DNA of 64,000 nt. Origin: Myxococcales bacterium (GTDB lineage: Bacteria > Myxococcota_A > Polyangia > Nannocystales > Nannocystaceae). The translations under genes and the position numbers were made by a program. The DNA is taken from contig JACKDV010000003.1 in NCBI GenBank assembly GCA_020633315.1, positions 248,001 to 312,000 on the forward strand, in the 5' to 3' direction. Each line of letters starts with the position of its first letter. Position 1 is the stretch's first letter. Below are positions 1-8,166 of this stretch, one piece after another. The notes under the pieces were generated by a model, which saw only the letters and a program-made list of their open reading frames with translations, ran no database searches and was not told the DNA's origin.

Positions 1-306
1 GCGGCGCGAGCTGGAAGGAGCCGTGAGGGACCGTACGTGAAGCAGCATGGCGTCGTTTCCGGCCGCGGCGAGCCCGGGGGGACCCTCGAACGATCTCGGG
101 TCCGGGGCCGTGGCCTTTGGAATTTAGCGGGGCGACCGACGGCCTGTAAAGCGGGACCACCCCGCCCCACACGGGGATCGTGCCCTCGCCGGGGCTCACC
201 CGGCCGGGCCCGTGCCCACGGACACCAGTTGAGCGCTGCCATCGCCACATGAGAGCCTGCGGGCCTCGGAATTTGTGCCGGGGACAACTCCCAGGAGCAA
301 CGCTCG
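1..306. other. Left edge, no gene recognised
   Basis: I see no convincing gene here. Short open stretches on the plus strand lack a ribosome-binding site and have composition typical of chance frames in GC-rich DNA. The last 25 bases carry AGGAG about 10 bases before the ATG at 307. The region therefore probably holds the promoter and leader of the peroxiredoxin gene. Confidence 0.4.
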
Positions 307-1371
307 ATGGCGAAGACCGCACGCGCAGCCACGAAGAAGGCGACGGCCAAGAAGGCCTCCGCAAGGGCCTCGGCCAAGGAAGCCTCGACCGCAGGCAAGG
401 CTTCGACGAAGAAGAAGTCGGCGGCGAAGGCTTCGGTGACACAAGCCGCGAAGAAGACGTCGACCAAGAAGACCGCGGCAAAGAAGAAGGCCTCCGCCAA
501 GAAGGCCTCCGCCAAGAAGGCCTCCGCCAAGAAGGCCTCCGCCAAGAAGGCCTCCGCCAAGAAGGCCTCCGCTACCCAAGCCGCGAAGAAGACGTCGACC
601 AAGAAGACCGGGACCAAGAAGGCAACCGCCAAGAAGTCCGGGACCAAGAAGGCCTCCGACAAGAAGACGTCGACCAAGAAGGCCTCCGCCAAGAAGACGT
701 CGACCAAGAAGGCCGCGGCCAAGAAGGCGACCGCCAAGAAGTCCGGGACCAAGAAGGCCTCCGCCAAGAAGACCGCGCAAGCGGCCAAGAAGGCGACCGC
801 CAAGAAGTCCGGGACCAAGAAGGCCGCCAAGGACTCGGGAGAGCAGCTCAGCCTCGTGATGGAGGTGACCTCCCCCGCCGCCAACGACGGGCCCGCGCTG
901 CGCGATGGACCGCTGCAGCCGGGCGACTCGATCCCCGACTTCAGTCTCCCCGCCGACGATGGCACGACCTACTCGCGTCAGAGCCTGGCTGGACAGCGCT
1001 TCGTCATCTACTTCTACCCGCGTGACAACACCCCCGGCTGCACGCAGGAGGCCTGTGACTTCCGCGACCGCCAGCCCCAGCTCGATGCCGCAGGCACGCT
1101 GGTGCTCGGGGTGAGCGGCGACAGCATCAAGAGCCACGCGGGCTTCCGCGCCAAGCACGGCCTGGGCTTCCCGCTGCTGGCCGACACCGATCGCTCGGTC
1201 GCCGCCGCGTTCGGGGCCCTGGGCGAGAAGAGCATGTACGGACGCAAGAGCATCGGGATCATCCGCAGCACCTTCGTGGTGGGCCCCGATGGCGTGGTGC
1301 TGCACACCTTCGCCCCGGTCCGGGTGAAGGGACACGCGGACGCGGTGCTGCAGGCCCTCGGCGAGGGCTAG
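307..1371 (+). CDS. PrxQ/Bcp peroxiredoxin with N-terminal histone H1-like Lys/Ala tail
   Basis: This 354-residue protein has two unlike halves. Residues 1 to about 178 are almost only Lys, Ala, Ser and Thr, in AKKASA/KKSGTKKA repeats like eukaryotic histone H1 tails and bacterial H1-like proteins. Residues about 195-354 form a complete thioredoxin-fold peroxiredoxin of the Bcp/PrxQ type. PGCTQEAC supplies peroxidatic Cys245 and resolving Cys250, five apart as in atypical 2-Cys PrxQ. The domain should reduce H2O2 and organic peroxides using thioredoxin. A free-standing Bcp is about 155 residues, so the tail more than doubles the length. AGGAG lies about 10 bases before the ATG. The lipoprotein gene follows after 3 bases. 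The tail probably binds DNA or another polyanion (inference). The peroxidase call is firm; the tail's role is open. Confidence 0.9.
   Translation: MAKTARAATKKATAKKASARASAKEASTAGKASTKKKSAAKASVTQAAKKTSTKKTAAKKKASAKKASAKKASAKKASAKKASAKKASATQAAKKTSTKKTGTKKATAKKSGTKKASDKKTSTKKASAKKTSTKKAAAKKATAKKSGTKKASAKKTAQAAKKATAKKSGTKKAAKDSGEQLSLVMEVTSPAANDGPALRDGPLQPGDSIPDFSLPADDGTTYSRQSLAGQRFVIYFYPRDNTPGCTQEACDFRDRQPQLDAAGTLVLGVSGDSIKSHAGFRAKHGLGFPLLADTDRSVAAAFGALGEKSMYGRKSIGIIRSTFVVGPDGVVLHTFAPVRVKGHADAVLQALGEG
496..570 (+). repeat. Five perfect 15-bp tandem repeats in the histone-like tail
   Basis: The unit GCCAAGAAGGCCTCC occurs five times without a mismatch and encodes AKKAS. The unit is a multiple of three, so copy-number change would keep the frame. 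Degenerate versions flank the block through roughly 330-840. Confidence 0.9.
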
Positions 1372-1374
1372 TCC

Positions 1375-2475
1375 GTGGGACCCCGCGCGCTCGGCTTGCT
1401 CCTGCTCGTCGCGATCCCGCTCGCGGCCTGCGAGGGCGAGCCGCTGCGTGCAACCGCCCGATCGGGTCCGTCCCTGGCGCTGGCCCAGACCCCACAGGAG
1501 CCCCCGCCCCCACCGAGCGCGCCGGACGACGAGGCCACGGCCCGGGGCGGCTACTGGCTCGGCGTGGATCTGGTGGGACCCGCCGCGGCCCAGCAGGCCG
1601 CGGCGGCCGAGCTGGGCCAGGACCTGACGCAGCAGGATCCCGCGGAGCAGCCTCCCCCGGGGATCGTGGTGGGCCACGAGGCGCTGGTGGAGGACGCGGT
1701 CCGCTGGATCGATGCCTTCGCCTTCGAGCCCCACCCCGAGCTGCCCACCGATCCGCTCGCGCTGCGCCGCGTCCCCGCCCCGGCCCCGGCCGGCGGCCTG
1801 TGGCAGCGGCATGGCGCGATCCTGGTGGCCTTCGTCATCAGCGGCGCCACGCCGCAGCTTCGCCCCCGCGCGATCGACTGGCCCCTGGACCAGCTCGCGA
1901 TCCTGCCCCCCGGCTCCACCTGGCTGCCCGCGGCGCTGGTGCCCGAGCGTGCGCCGCTGTTCGCCGCGCCGGCCCCCGCGGTCCCGCCCGCCGCCGAGGC
2001 CCACGCCTTCGCCCATCGCCGCGGCGGGCTGTTCGTGCTGGGCTGGGTGGACCGCTGCATCGACGAGCCGGCGGGTCCTCGCTGCCTGCGCTGGGCCCAG
2101 GTGGTGGCCCGCGACGGCGACCGCTTCACCCCCGGCTACCTGCCGATGTTCCAGGTGGCGCGACGCAGCACCTGGGTGCGCGGCGAGGGCCCCCTGCCCC
2201 GCGCCCAGCTCGTGGCCACCGGGATCGCCGACGGCCAGGCGCAGTGGGTGCTGCTCGCCCGCGCCGAGGACAACCAGCTCCACCGCCACACCCTGCGGGC
2301 CCCGGCCACGGCCGACGGCTGGCCCCCCAGCACCCTACGCGTGGAGGGTCACGAGGCGATCGTCACCCTGGGCGAGCAGCCCCCGCAGCGGCTCCCGCTC
2401 GACGCCAGCCTGGACGCCCGGCCCCGCGAGCGACCGCAGGGCGAGACCGAGGACGAGGAGCACGACGATCAGTAG
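1375..2475 (+). CDS. Predicted lipoprotein of unknown function
   Basis: This 366-residue protein starts at GTG, three bases after the peroxiredoxin stop, so the two genes are probably cotranscribed. The N-terminus is a short hydrophobic signal ending in IPLAAC, a lipobox that would lipidate Cys19. A Pro-rich linker (around residues 40-50) leads into a soluble domain with no motif I recognise. It contains scattered Cys residues (one close pair around DRCIDEPAGPRC) and an acidic, highly charged C-terminus. It probably sits in the outer membrane facing the periplasm or the surface. I cannot assign a function. Confidence 0.75.
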   Translation: MGPRALGLLLLVAIPLAACEGEPLRATARSGPSLALAQTPQEPPPPPSAPDDEATARGGYWLGVDLVGPAAAQQAAAAELGQDLTQQDPAEQPPPGIVVGHEALVEDAVRWIDAFAFEPHPELPTDPLALRRVPAPAPAGGLWQRHGAILVAFVISGATPQLRPRAIDWPLDQLAILPPGSTWLPAALVPERAPLFAAPAPAVPPAAEAHAFAHRRGGLFVLGWVDRCIDEPAGPRCLRWAQVVARDGDRFTPGYLPMFQVARRSTWVRGEGPLPRAQLVATGIADGQAQWVLLARAEDNQLHRHTLRAPATADGWPPSTLRVEGHEAIVTLGEQPPQRLPLDASLDARPRERPQGETEDEEHDDQ

Positions 2476-2493
2476 CCGACGGCGCGGCCGCGC

Positions 2494-3735
2494 CTACGAG
2501 CCGTGACCGACGCCCCAGGGATCCTCGACCGCGTCGCCCACCCGCAGCGCCACGAACATGCCGCGGTTGGAGATCGCGAACAGCCGCTGCCGCACCGGAT
2601 CGTAGACGGGCACGCTGGCCATGCCGCTGCCGGTGCGGAGCTGGGCCTGCAGCTCGCCGGTGCCGAGATCGAAGGCGAGCAGCCCGAGCTCGGAGTGGGT
2701 CACGAAGACCACCTCGCCCACCACCAGCGGGGTGGAGAGCACGCCGGGGTTGGTGGGCGCCCGCCAGCGCAGGCGCGAGCCGTCGCGCTCGAGCACGAAC
2801 ACGCCCTCGAGCGAGGAGCTGCCCACCAGCGAGCCATCGGGACCGGCGATCAGGCTGCCCGCGCCGCGCATGGGGAAGCGCCAGCGCTCGTCGCCGGAGT
2901 CGAGGGCCAGGGCCACCACACCGGTGGACTGCCCGGTGACGTAGACGAGCCCCGCCTCGGGATCGACCAGCGGGGTCGAGTCGCAGTCGACGAAGTCACC
3001 GCCCTCGGGCGGAGCCACCGAGGCGATCCACAGCGCCTGCCCCGAGCCGGCCGCCAGCGCCACCACCTTGCCGTTGTCGAAGCACGCGTGGATCGTGCCC
3101 AGCTCCACCCCGTGCTCGGCCGCCGGCAGGAACGACAGCCCCGCGTGGCCGTGCACGGTGAAGCTGGTCTGCAGCTCCTGCTCGTACTGCCAGCGCCAGG
3201 TGCCGGTGCGCAGGTCGAGCGCATAGACCTGGTCGCGCGAGTTGACGAAGAACACCACCCCCTGGTGCACCAGCGGTGGGTTGCGGATGCGCCCGGGGGT
3301 CTCGTAGCTCCACGTGCTGCTGCGATCGCGGGGGTCGAGCGCGTGCATCACCCCGTTGTCGGTGCCCACCAGCAGGAGCGGCGCGTGGTCGCCCTCGGCC
3401 GGCACCAGCACGGGGATGCTGCTCACCGCCCCGCCCAGCTCGAGATCCCACTCCACGGCGCCGTCTTCGGCCCGCAGCGCGAACAAGTAGCCGTCGCGGC
3501 TGCCCGTGTAGAGCAGCTCTCCGCCCGGGTCCACCGCCACCCCGCTCAGCTCGTCGGGGCGCAGCACGAAGTTGTCGGGCTCGGTCAGCGGTCGGGTGTA
3601 GTCCACGGCCATCACCGAGCGGGCCGCGGCATCCTCCTCGGGGTAGACCAGCTCCACCTCGTCCCGCGCGCCGCAGCCGGCGAGCGCCAGCAAGAGCGCC
3701 AGCGATCCGAGGCCCGCCCTCGAGCGGGCCCTCAC
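2494..3735 (-). CDS. BamB-like PQQ-repeat beta-propeller lipoprotein
   Basis: The protein has 413 residues from GTG at 3735. Its signal peptide ends in a lipobox (ALAGC). The rest is a run of PQQ-type blades such as GYLFALRAEDGAVEWDLELG, QVYALDLRTGTWRW and GLLAFDLGTGELQAQ. This architecture matches BamB, the BAM-complex lipoprotein that helps insert outer-membrane barrels. The start overlaps the stop of the upstream TPR gene by GTGA (3732-3735), which fixes the start and implies translational coupling. The pairing of a YfgM-like gene with a BamB-like gene, with der nearby, mirrors the yfgM-bamB-der order of E. coli. BamB homology is therefore likely, but other PQQ propellers cannot be excluded. 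Confidence 0.8.
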   Translation of the reverse strand: MRARSRAGLGSLALLLALAGCGARDEVELVYPEEDAAARSVMAVDYTRPLTEPDNFVLRPDELSGVAVDPGGELLYTGSRDGYLFALRAEDGAVEWDLELGGAVSSIPVLVPAEGDHAPLLLVGTDNGVMHALDPRDRSSTWSYETPGRIRNPPLVHQGVVFFVNSRDQVYALDLRTGTWRWQYEQELQTSFTVHGHAGLSFLPAAEHGVELGTIHACFDNGKVVALAAGSGQALWIASVAPPEGGDFVDCDSTPLVDPEAGLVYVTGQSTGVVALALDSGDERWRFPMRGAGSLIAGPDGSLVGSSSLEGVFVLERDGSRLRWRAPTNPGVLSTPLVVGEVVFVTHSELGLLAFDLGTGELQAQLRTGSGMASVPVYDPVRQRLFAISNRGMFVALRVGDAVEDPWGVGHGS

Positions 3736-4826
3736 GGGCCGATCCCCAGCCCGCCGAGGCCGCCCATGCCCATCGGCGACTCGGGCAGCGCCGGCACCGA
3801 GGCGGGGTCGAGCTCCTCGAGCCGCGCCCGCACCTGATCGGCGGCCAGCGACGACCGGTCGAGCGGGTACTCGGCCATGTACTGCTTGTAGACCTCGAGC
3901 GCCTCGTCGCTGCGCCCGGCCGCCTCGAGCAGCCGACCGCGATGCCACAGCGCCTGGTCGCGATAGAAGTCGCCCTCCTGGCCCAGCATCGGCTCGACCT
4001 CGGCCAGCGCATCGTCCCAGCGCTCCTGCCCCTCGAGCGCCAGCACCAGGCCCTCGCGCGCCATGAACAGCAGGTGGTGCCCGGGGAGGCGCTTGATGAA
4101 GCTGCGGTAGGCCTTCTCGGCCGCCTCGAAGTCGGAGGCGCGGGCCAGCCGGGCCGCTCGCACCAGGTCGGCCACCTCGTTGGCCGGCGAGTCGGGATCC
4201 TTGGCCTCGAGATCGGCGAGCGCCGCATCGACCTTCTGCCGCAGCTCCTCCTCGCTCTCCACGTAGGGGCGAGACAGCGGCCGCTTGCGATCCGCGGTCT
4301 GCTCGGCCAGATCCTCGACGACCTGCCCGCGAGCCTCGTACGCCGCCGCGGTCGAGAGCAGCGTGGTGGACTTGGCCCGGTCCGCCTCGCCGGCCTGGCT
4401 CCACGCATAGGCCCCGGCCCCGATGCCCGCGGCCACCACGATGAGCCCGATCACCGCCGCCGGATGCTGCAGGATGCCCCGCCCCGCCTTGCGCACGGTG
4501 GTCTGGAACGCGTCCTCTTCCTCGCCCTTGGGCGCCTTGCGCTTGACCCGGGCCCGGTTCCACTTGGGCAGGTCGCGGCGCTCGGCCGGCCCCGCGTCGT
4601 CGTCGCTGGCCCCCGCGACCTTCTTGACCGGCTCGATCCTCGCCAGCGCGGCCTTGCCCTCGCCCTCGGCCTTCGCCGCGTCGGCGCCCTCGCTCGACGC
4701 GTCGCCTTTGGCCTCGGCGTCCGCCGGCCGCTTGCGTCGCCGGCGGCGGCTCGGGCGAGAGGCCTCATCGGGCTCGCCGGCCTCGGACTCGGAAGTCTCG
4801 GGTTCTTTGACGTCGTCGTCGCTCAC
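3732..4826 (-). CDS. YfgM-like membrane-anchored TPR protein
   Basis: From GTG at 4826 the protein has 364 residues. Residues 1 to about 115 are charged and disordered, with an RRRRRK patch. One transmembrane helix follows (VIGLIVVAAGIGAGAYAW), then a helical TPR-like domain whose repeats include DFEAAEKAYRSFIKRLPGH and RSDEALEVYKQYMAEYPLD. The C-terminus is Gly/Met-rich. This matches the layout of YfgM, a periplasmic TPR partner of SecYEG and chaperones, although the cytoplasmic part is unusually long. An upstream in-frame ATG at 4904 would overlap the divergent ATG at 4903, so the GTG is preferred; neither has a strong ribosome-binding site. Coupled by GTGA overlap to the propeller gene. 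Confidence 0.72.
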   Translation of the reverse strand: MSDDDVKEPETSESEAGEPDEASRPSRRRRRKRPADAEAKGDASSEGADAAKAEGEGKAALARIEPVKKVAGASDDDAGPAERRDLPKWNRARVKRKAPKGEEEDAFQTTVRKAGRGILQHPAAVIGLIVVAAGIGAGAYAWSQAGEADRAKSTTLLSTAAAYEARGQVVEDLAEQTADRKRPLSRPYVESEEELRQKVDAALADLEAKDPDSPANEVADLVRAARLARASDFEAAEKAYRSFIKRLPGHHLLFMAREGLVLALEGQERWDDALAEVEPMLGQEGDFYRDQALWHRGRLLEAAGRSDEALEVYKQYMAEYPLDRSSLAADQVRARLEELDPASVPALPESPMGMGGLGGLGIGP

Positions 4827-4902
4827 GGGACTAGGCGAGGTGTCTACCGAAGGCGCCTGCGCGTGTCCACCGGGCTGGGGTATAACGAGGCGCGAGGCCA
4901 CC

Positions 4903-5984
4903 ATGGAACCGGGTGCCGTGCTGGAGACGGGCCGATCGGCCGCCAGCCGCCGTCTCGCGGCGGCAGCGCTACCCTTCGCCCTCACCCTCGCTCTCCCCGC
5001 CCCCACGGGGGCCGCGCCCCGCTCGGCTTCCGATCCCCCCCCCCCCACGGCCTCCCCAAGCGCGCCCGCGGCCCGTCCAACGCCAGCTCGCCTGCCGCAG
5101 CCTCGCCCGAAGCCAGCCCCGCCGCAGCCTCACCTGCCGCAGCCTCACCTGCCGCAGCCTCACCTGCCGCAGCCTCACCTGCCGCAGCCTCGCCCGAAGC
5201 CAGCCCACCTGCCGCAGCCGAGACCTCGCCCGCCACCAACCCGACCCGGACCGTCTCCCGCGACCGCGACCGCGACCGTCGGTCGTCCGCGCCCCACGAT
5301 CCCAACGAGCTCCCTCCGCTACGAGCTCCCAATGGTCAGCCGCAGCCGGATTCCCTGCGTCGCGACGTGGACCATGCCTCGGATCGCTCTCGTCGCTGGC
5401 ACGTGGTCCTGACTGCCGCCCCCATGTACGCCTCGTTCCGCGTGCCGTTCCGAGGTCGGCCTTCGGTCCCCGTGCGCGGCGTGGGCATGGGGTTCTCCGC
5501 GCTGATCCCCGTCTGGCACCCATTCGGCCTCCGCGTATCCGCCTCCCACACCGTCCATCCCGTCCACGACGAGTTCGTCCTCAGCGACGAGGACCCTCCC
5601 GAGCAGGTCGCCCGCCGCGGCCTCGTCCAGGCCACCCACGCTGGCCTCTCCGCGACCTTCGCCATGGACCTCGGCCGCGTACGCCCCACCATCGACGCCG
5701 GCGTAGGCGGCATGTGGCTACGCAGCCCCGACGCGATCGAGGACGGCCAGCTCGGCGGCGCCTGTCTCGACGGAGGCATCTGCGACACCGGCCTCGCCTG
5801 CGGATCCGACGACACCTGCCACGTAGGCTTCACTCCTCAGGTCCACGGTGGCTTCTCGGTCGACGTCATGGTCGCCGATCGCTTCGCCGTAGGCGGCGAG
5901 CTCCGCTACTTCGCTCTCCTCACTGCCCCCACCAACTACCCCGTCTACCTAGTCGCCGCCCTCCGAGCCAGCCTCCGCTTCTGA
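4903..5984 (+). CDS. Predicted outer-membrane/surface protein, frame broken at a poly-C tract
   Basis: No single frame covers this gene. The ATG frame encodes a classical signal peptide: an Arg-rich start, then LAAAALPFALTLALPAP. It runs through 12 C residues at 5035-5046 and then becomes nonsense-like, ending at 5412. The frame ending at 5984 encodes Ala/Pro/Ser repeats (SPAAA units), an Arg/Asp linker, and about 190 residues alternating hydrophobic and polar positions, ending in AALRASLRF. A C-terminal aromatic residue after amphipathic strands suggests a small beta barrel. A four-Cys segment (CLDGGICDTGLACGSDDTC) may form a surface loop. Adding one C to the tract would join signal peptide and barrel. 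This is either a sequencing slip or a phase-variable switch. The function is unknown. Confidence 0.65.
5035..5046 (+). repeat. 12-C homopolymer at the frame junction
   Basis: Twelve consecutive C residues lie about 44 codons into the gene starting at 4903, just after the signal peptide. The coding frames before and after the tract differ, so tract length decides whether full-length protein is made. Such runs are slippage-prone in vivo and also error-prone in sequencing. Confidence 0.85.
5121..5180 (+). repeat. Four perfect 15-bp tandem repeats (SPAAA coding)
   Basis: The unit GCCGCAGCCTCACCT occurs four times exactly, with degenerate copies on either side. In the frame of the barrel domain it encodes SPAAA units that form a linker between signal peptide and barrel. 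Copy-number change would not alter the frame. Confidence 0.85.
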
Positions 5985-6330
5985 CCGATCATCCGAGGCC
6001 CCCAGTCGCCCGACCTGCCCGACGCTGAGCGACCCAACGCAGGGCCCACTCCCAATCGTTCATTCGAAGCACCCCCACTCGCCCTGCAGATCGGCCTGGC
6101 CCGCGCAGCGCGGCAGGGGCCCGCTCGCGCGCAGGAGGCGACTACCCGCTCGCGAAGCGCCCATCTCTCCCTTCGCCGACGAGCACGAGTGGGAAGGAGG
6201 CCGCGCGTCAGCAGGCGCCAGGCCGTGCACCGTCCGCACCCCATCACCGTCCACCCCGTGCACCCGATTAAACGGCAGAGGGCCCGACCACCCTCCGGTG
6301 GCGAGCCCTCCCCCAACCGCCCTCGCTACC
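5985..6330. other. 346-bp spacer between convergent genes
   Basis: This gap separates the convergent genes ending at 5984 and 6331. It is GC-rich with no ribosome-binding site or coding pattern I trust. The only structure I see is an interrupted stem at 6279-6309. Confidence 0.4.
6279..6309 (-). terminator. Candidate terminator hairpin
   Basis: AGGGC and GCCCT flank an inner stem of CCACC and GGTGG around a CTCC loop. On the minus strand it is followed by a short T-rich stretch (GCCGTTTAAT), as expected downstream of the gene ending at 6331. The U-tract is weak. Confidence 0.3.
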
Positions 6331-7998
6331 CTACGGCAGCTCGGGACAATCGATCGCCTTGTTCTGCGAGAGCTGGCAGGTAGCCTCCACCGAGGTCCCA
6401 CCCGGAGCCGGGAACCCTTCCCGCCGCACCAGCGTGAACTCCAGGTTCCACCCCCGATCGACGCAGAAGTCGCTCATGTCGTCGACGGGATTGTCGGTGG
6501 CCTTCTCCGCCGAGCCATCGTCGACCAGCGCGACGAAGCAGACGTTGTCGTCGTCCGCCGGCAGCGACCCATCCTCGTTGCACGCCGGGATCGTCGTGTC
6601 CTCGAAGGTCCCGTCCTCACGCGGAGCCTTCTGCACCAGCACGCACGAGGGATCGAGCTGCTTGGAGGTCGGGTCGGTATCGGCCACGCAGGTCGGCATG
6701 CAGGCCGGCGTCACCTGGTCCGCGATCGCCTCCGCGATCGCCTGCAGAGCCGGCGAGTAGTCCGACTCGCAGATGGAGAACATGTTGCGCTGCTCCCCCA
6801 CCTGGAACTCGCGAGCGAACTCCGCCAGACGAACCGGCGGAACCGCCTCGCCCGCCGTGCTCGAGCAGCCCGGCCCGACGCCGAAGTCGCTCTGGAACTC
6901 GGGGTCGGTGAGCGCATCCTGGTACGTGATCGTGCCGTCCGAGTTCACGCCGCCGATCACCGCCACCAGCACCTCCTGGTCCGGCGTGATGCGCTGCTTG
7001 TTGTTCTCGAACTCCTGCACGAAGCTGGTGTAGCGCGACAGCGGCCGCAGCACCGCGTTGTTGTCGGGGTCGCTGGCGACCTCGTTGCCGTCCACGTCGA
7101 GGTTGACCGAGTGGCACTCGTCGTAGGTGCCCGAGCCGGTGCAGGCCACGCCCGCGTTCCAGCACACCGCGGACGACGGCGCCGGAGCATCGGGATCGGA
7201 CCAGAACACCCGGTTGCCCTCGGGCAGGAAGATCGTCTCGAGCGAGTCGTTGTACGAGCAGTCCGCCTCGTCCGTCACGTGCACGATGGAGAGGATGGCG
7301 TTGTCGCGGATGAAGCCGTAGGACGCCTCGGTCTCGGTCTGCGAGCGCCGCAGCGCCTTCCACATCGACTCCAGGTGAGACTCGAAGCCACAGCCGTTGA
7401 TGCCCTGCGGACCGAAGCACTGAAACGCCTGGGTGGTGGTGAGCCCCTCGGGCAGGTTGGTCGCGCCCTCGATGTTCTCGAGCCACGGCCGCACCTTCGC
7501 CTCGGGGTCCTTGGTGGTCACCGAGGGCTGCACGTCGATGTTGGTCCACTCGGTGGGACACACCGCGGCACACGCCTCGTCGAACGCATCGATGGTCTGG
7601 GCGCCCTCGAACACGAACTCGGTGGGACGGCTCAGGCACGAGGTGAGGCGGAGCTGCCCGGCCTCGGGACCGGTGCCCTGACACCAGGGGTTGCCGTTGT
7701 CGGTGGTGGTCACGCCGATGCGGTAGTTCGCCTCGACCTCCGGGGCCTCGAGCACGTTGATGAACGACTCGAAGTTCGCGGCCAGGGTCGCCTGCTCCTC
7801 ACCCATCGAGCCCGAGTTGTCGATGACGAACAGGATGTCGACGTCCTTGTTCACCGTGAGCGCGATGGCGTCGACGCCCTCCTGCGCCTGCTCGTACTCC
7901 ACGGGCTTGAGCGGGTGGTCCAGACACGCGAACAGGGACGGCAGGGCCACGGAGGCGCCCAGCAACAAAGTGAGTCGGGAAGCGAAGGAAGCGTGCAT
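6331..7998 (-). CDS. von Willebrand factor A domain lipoprotein (copy 2)
   Basis: From ATG at 7998 the protein has 555 residues. A signal peptide ends in SLFAC, a lipobox, followed by LDHPL. A vWA domain follows with the metal-ion-dependent adhesion motif DNSGS (in ILFVIDNSGSMGEEQ), a conserved TDEADCS segment and many Cys pairs that could form disulfides. vWA domains bind protein ligands through a divalent cation, and lipidation suggests attachment to the outer membrane. It is a clear paralogue of the gene at 8167-9786: both share LDHPL, GITTTDNG/GVTTTDNG, GPQGI(D/N)GCG and SICxxDYSPAL. No ribosome-binding site is obvious, but the next upstream starts lack a signal peptide. Palindromes lie about 90-150 bp upstream. 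Confidence 0.82.
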   Translation of the reverse strand: MHASFASRLTLLLGASVALPSLFACLDHPLKPVEYEQAQEGVDAIALTVNKDVDILFVIDNSGSMGEEQATLAANFESFINVLEAPEVEANYRIGVTTTDNGNPWCQGTGPEAGQLRLTSCLSRPTEFVFEGAQTIDAFDEACAAVCPTEWTNIDVQPSVTTKDPEAKVRPWLENIEGATNLPEGLTTTQAFQCFGPQGINGCGFESHLESMWKALRRSQTETEASYGFIRDNAILSIVHVTDEADCSYNDSLETIFLPEGNRVFWSDPDAPAPSSAVCWNAGVACTGSGTYDECHSVNLDVDGNEVASDPDNNAVLRPLSRYTSFVQEFENNKQRITPDQEVLVAVIGGVNSDGTITYQDALTDPEFQSDFGVGPGCSSTAGEAVPPVRLAEFAREFQVGEQRNMFSICESDYSPALQAIAEAIADQVTPACMPTCVADTDPTSKQLDPSCVLVQKAPREDGTFEDTTIPACNEDGSLPADDDNVCFVALVDDGSAEKATDNPVDDMSDFCVDRGWNLEFTLVRREGFPAPGGTSVEATCQLSQNKAIDCPELP

Positions 7999-8085
7999 CG
8001 ATGGTCGTCCGGTCCGAGGTACGGCTCCCGTGGTTATAGCAAAGCCGGGACCATCGAAATGCTGAACGATTTCGAGGGCCGGCGG

Positions 8086-8118
8086 CCCGAAATTGCCAAC
8101 GCAATTGGCAATTTCGGG
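8086..8118. promoter_or_regulatory. Perfect 14-bp inverted repeat upstream of the vWA gene
   Basis: CCCGAAATTGCCAA and its exact reverse complement are separated by CGCAA. The site lies between the two vWA genes, about 90 bp upstream of the ATG at 7998. Its core, TGCCAA-N5-TTGGCA (8094-8110), recurs at 8129-8145, which favours a protein-binding operator. It could also act as a terminator hairpin for the upstream gene, but no T-tract follows. Confidence 0.55.
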
Positions 8119-8128
8119 CGCGATCACA

Positions 8129-8145
8129 TGCCAATCTAGTTGGCA
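8129..8145. promoter_or_regulatory. Second TGCCAA-N5-TTGGCA palindrome
   Basis: This 17-bp site repeats the half-sites and spacing of the core at 8094-8110 with a different spacer (TCTAG). The centres are 35 bp apart, a little over three helical turns. Two matching palindromes upstream of one gene look like tandem operators for a dimeric regulator. Confidence 0.5.
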
Positions 8146-8166
8146 GACAGCCATCACGGATGGCGA

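Noticed and set aside
196..2289. A 697-codon open frame on the minus strand with Gly/Leu repeats
   Set aside because: It is antisense to the peroxiredoxin tail and the lipoprotein gene; its repeats are the complement of the Lys/Ala repeats, and it lacks a plausible start or domain.
2503..3837. Long plus-strand frames rich in His/Arg/Gly over the propeller gene
   Set aside because: They are antisense to a clear PQQ-repeat protein and show only GC-codon-bias composition.
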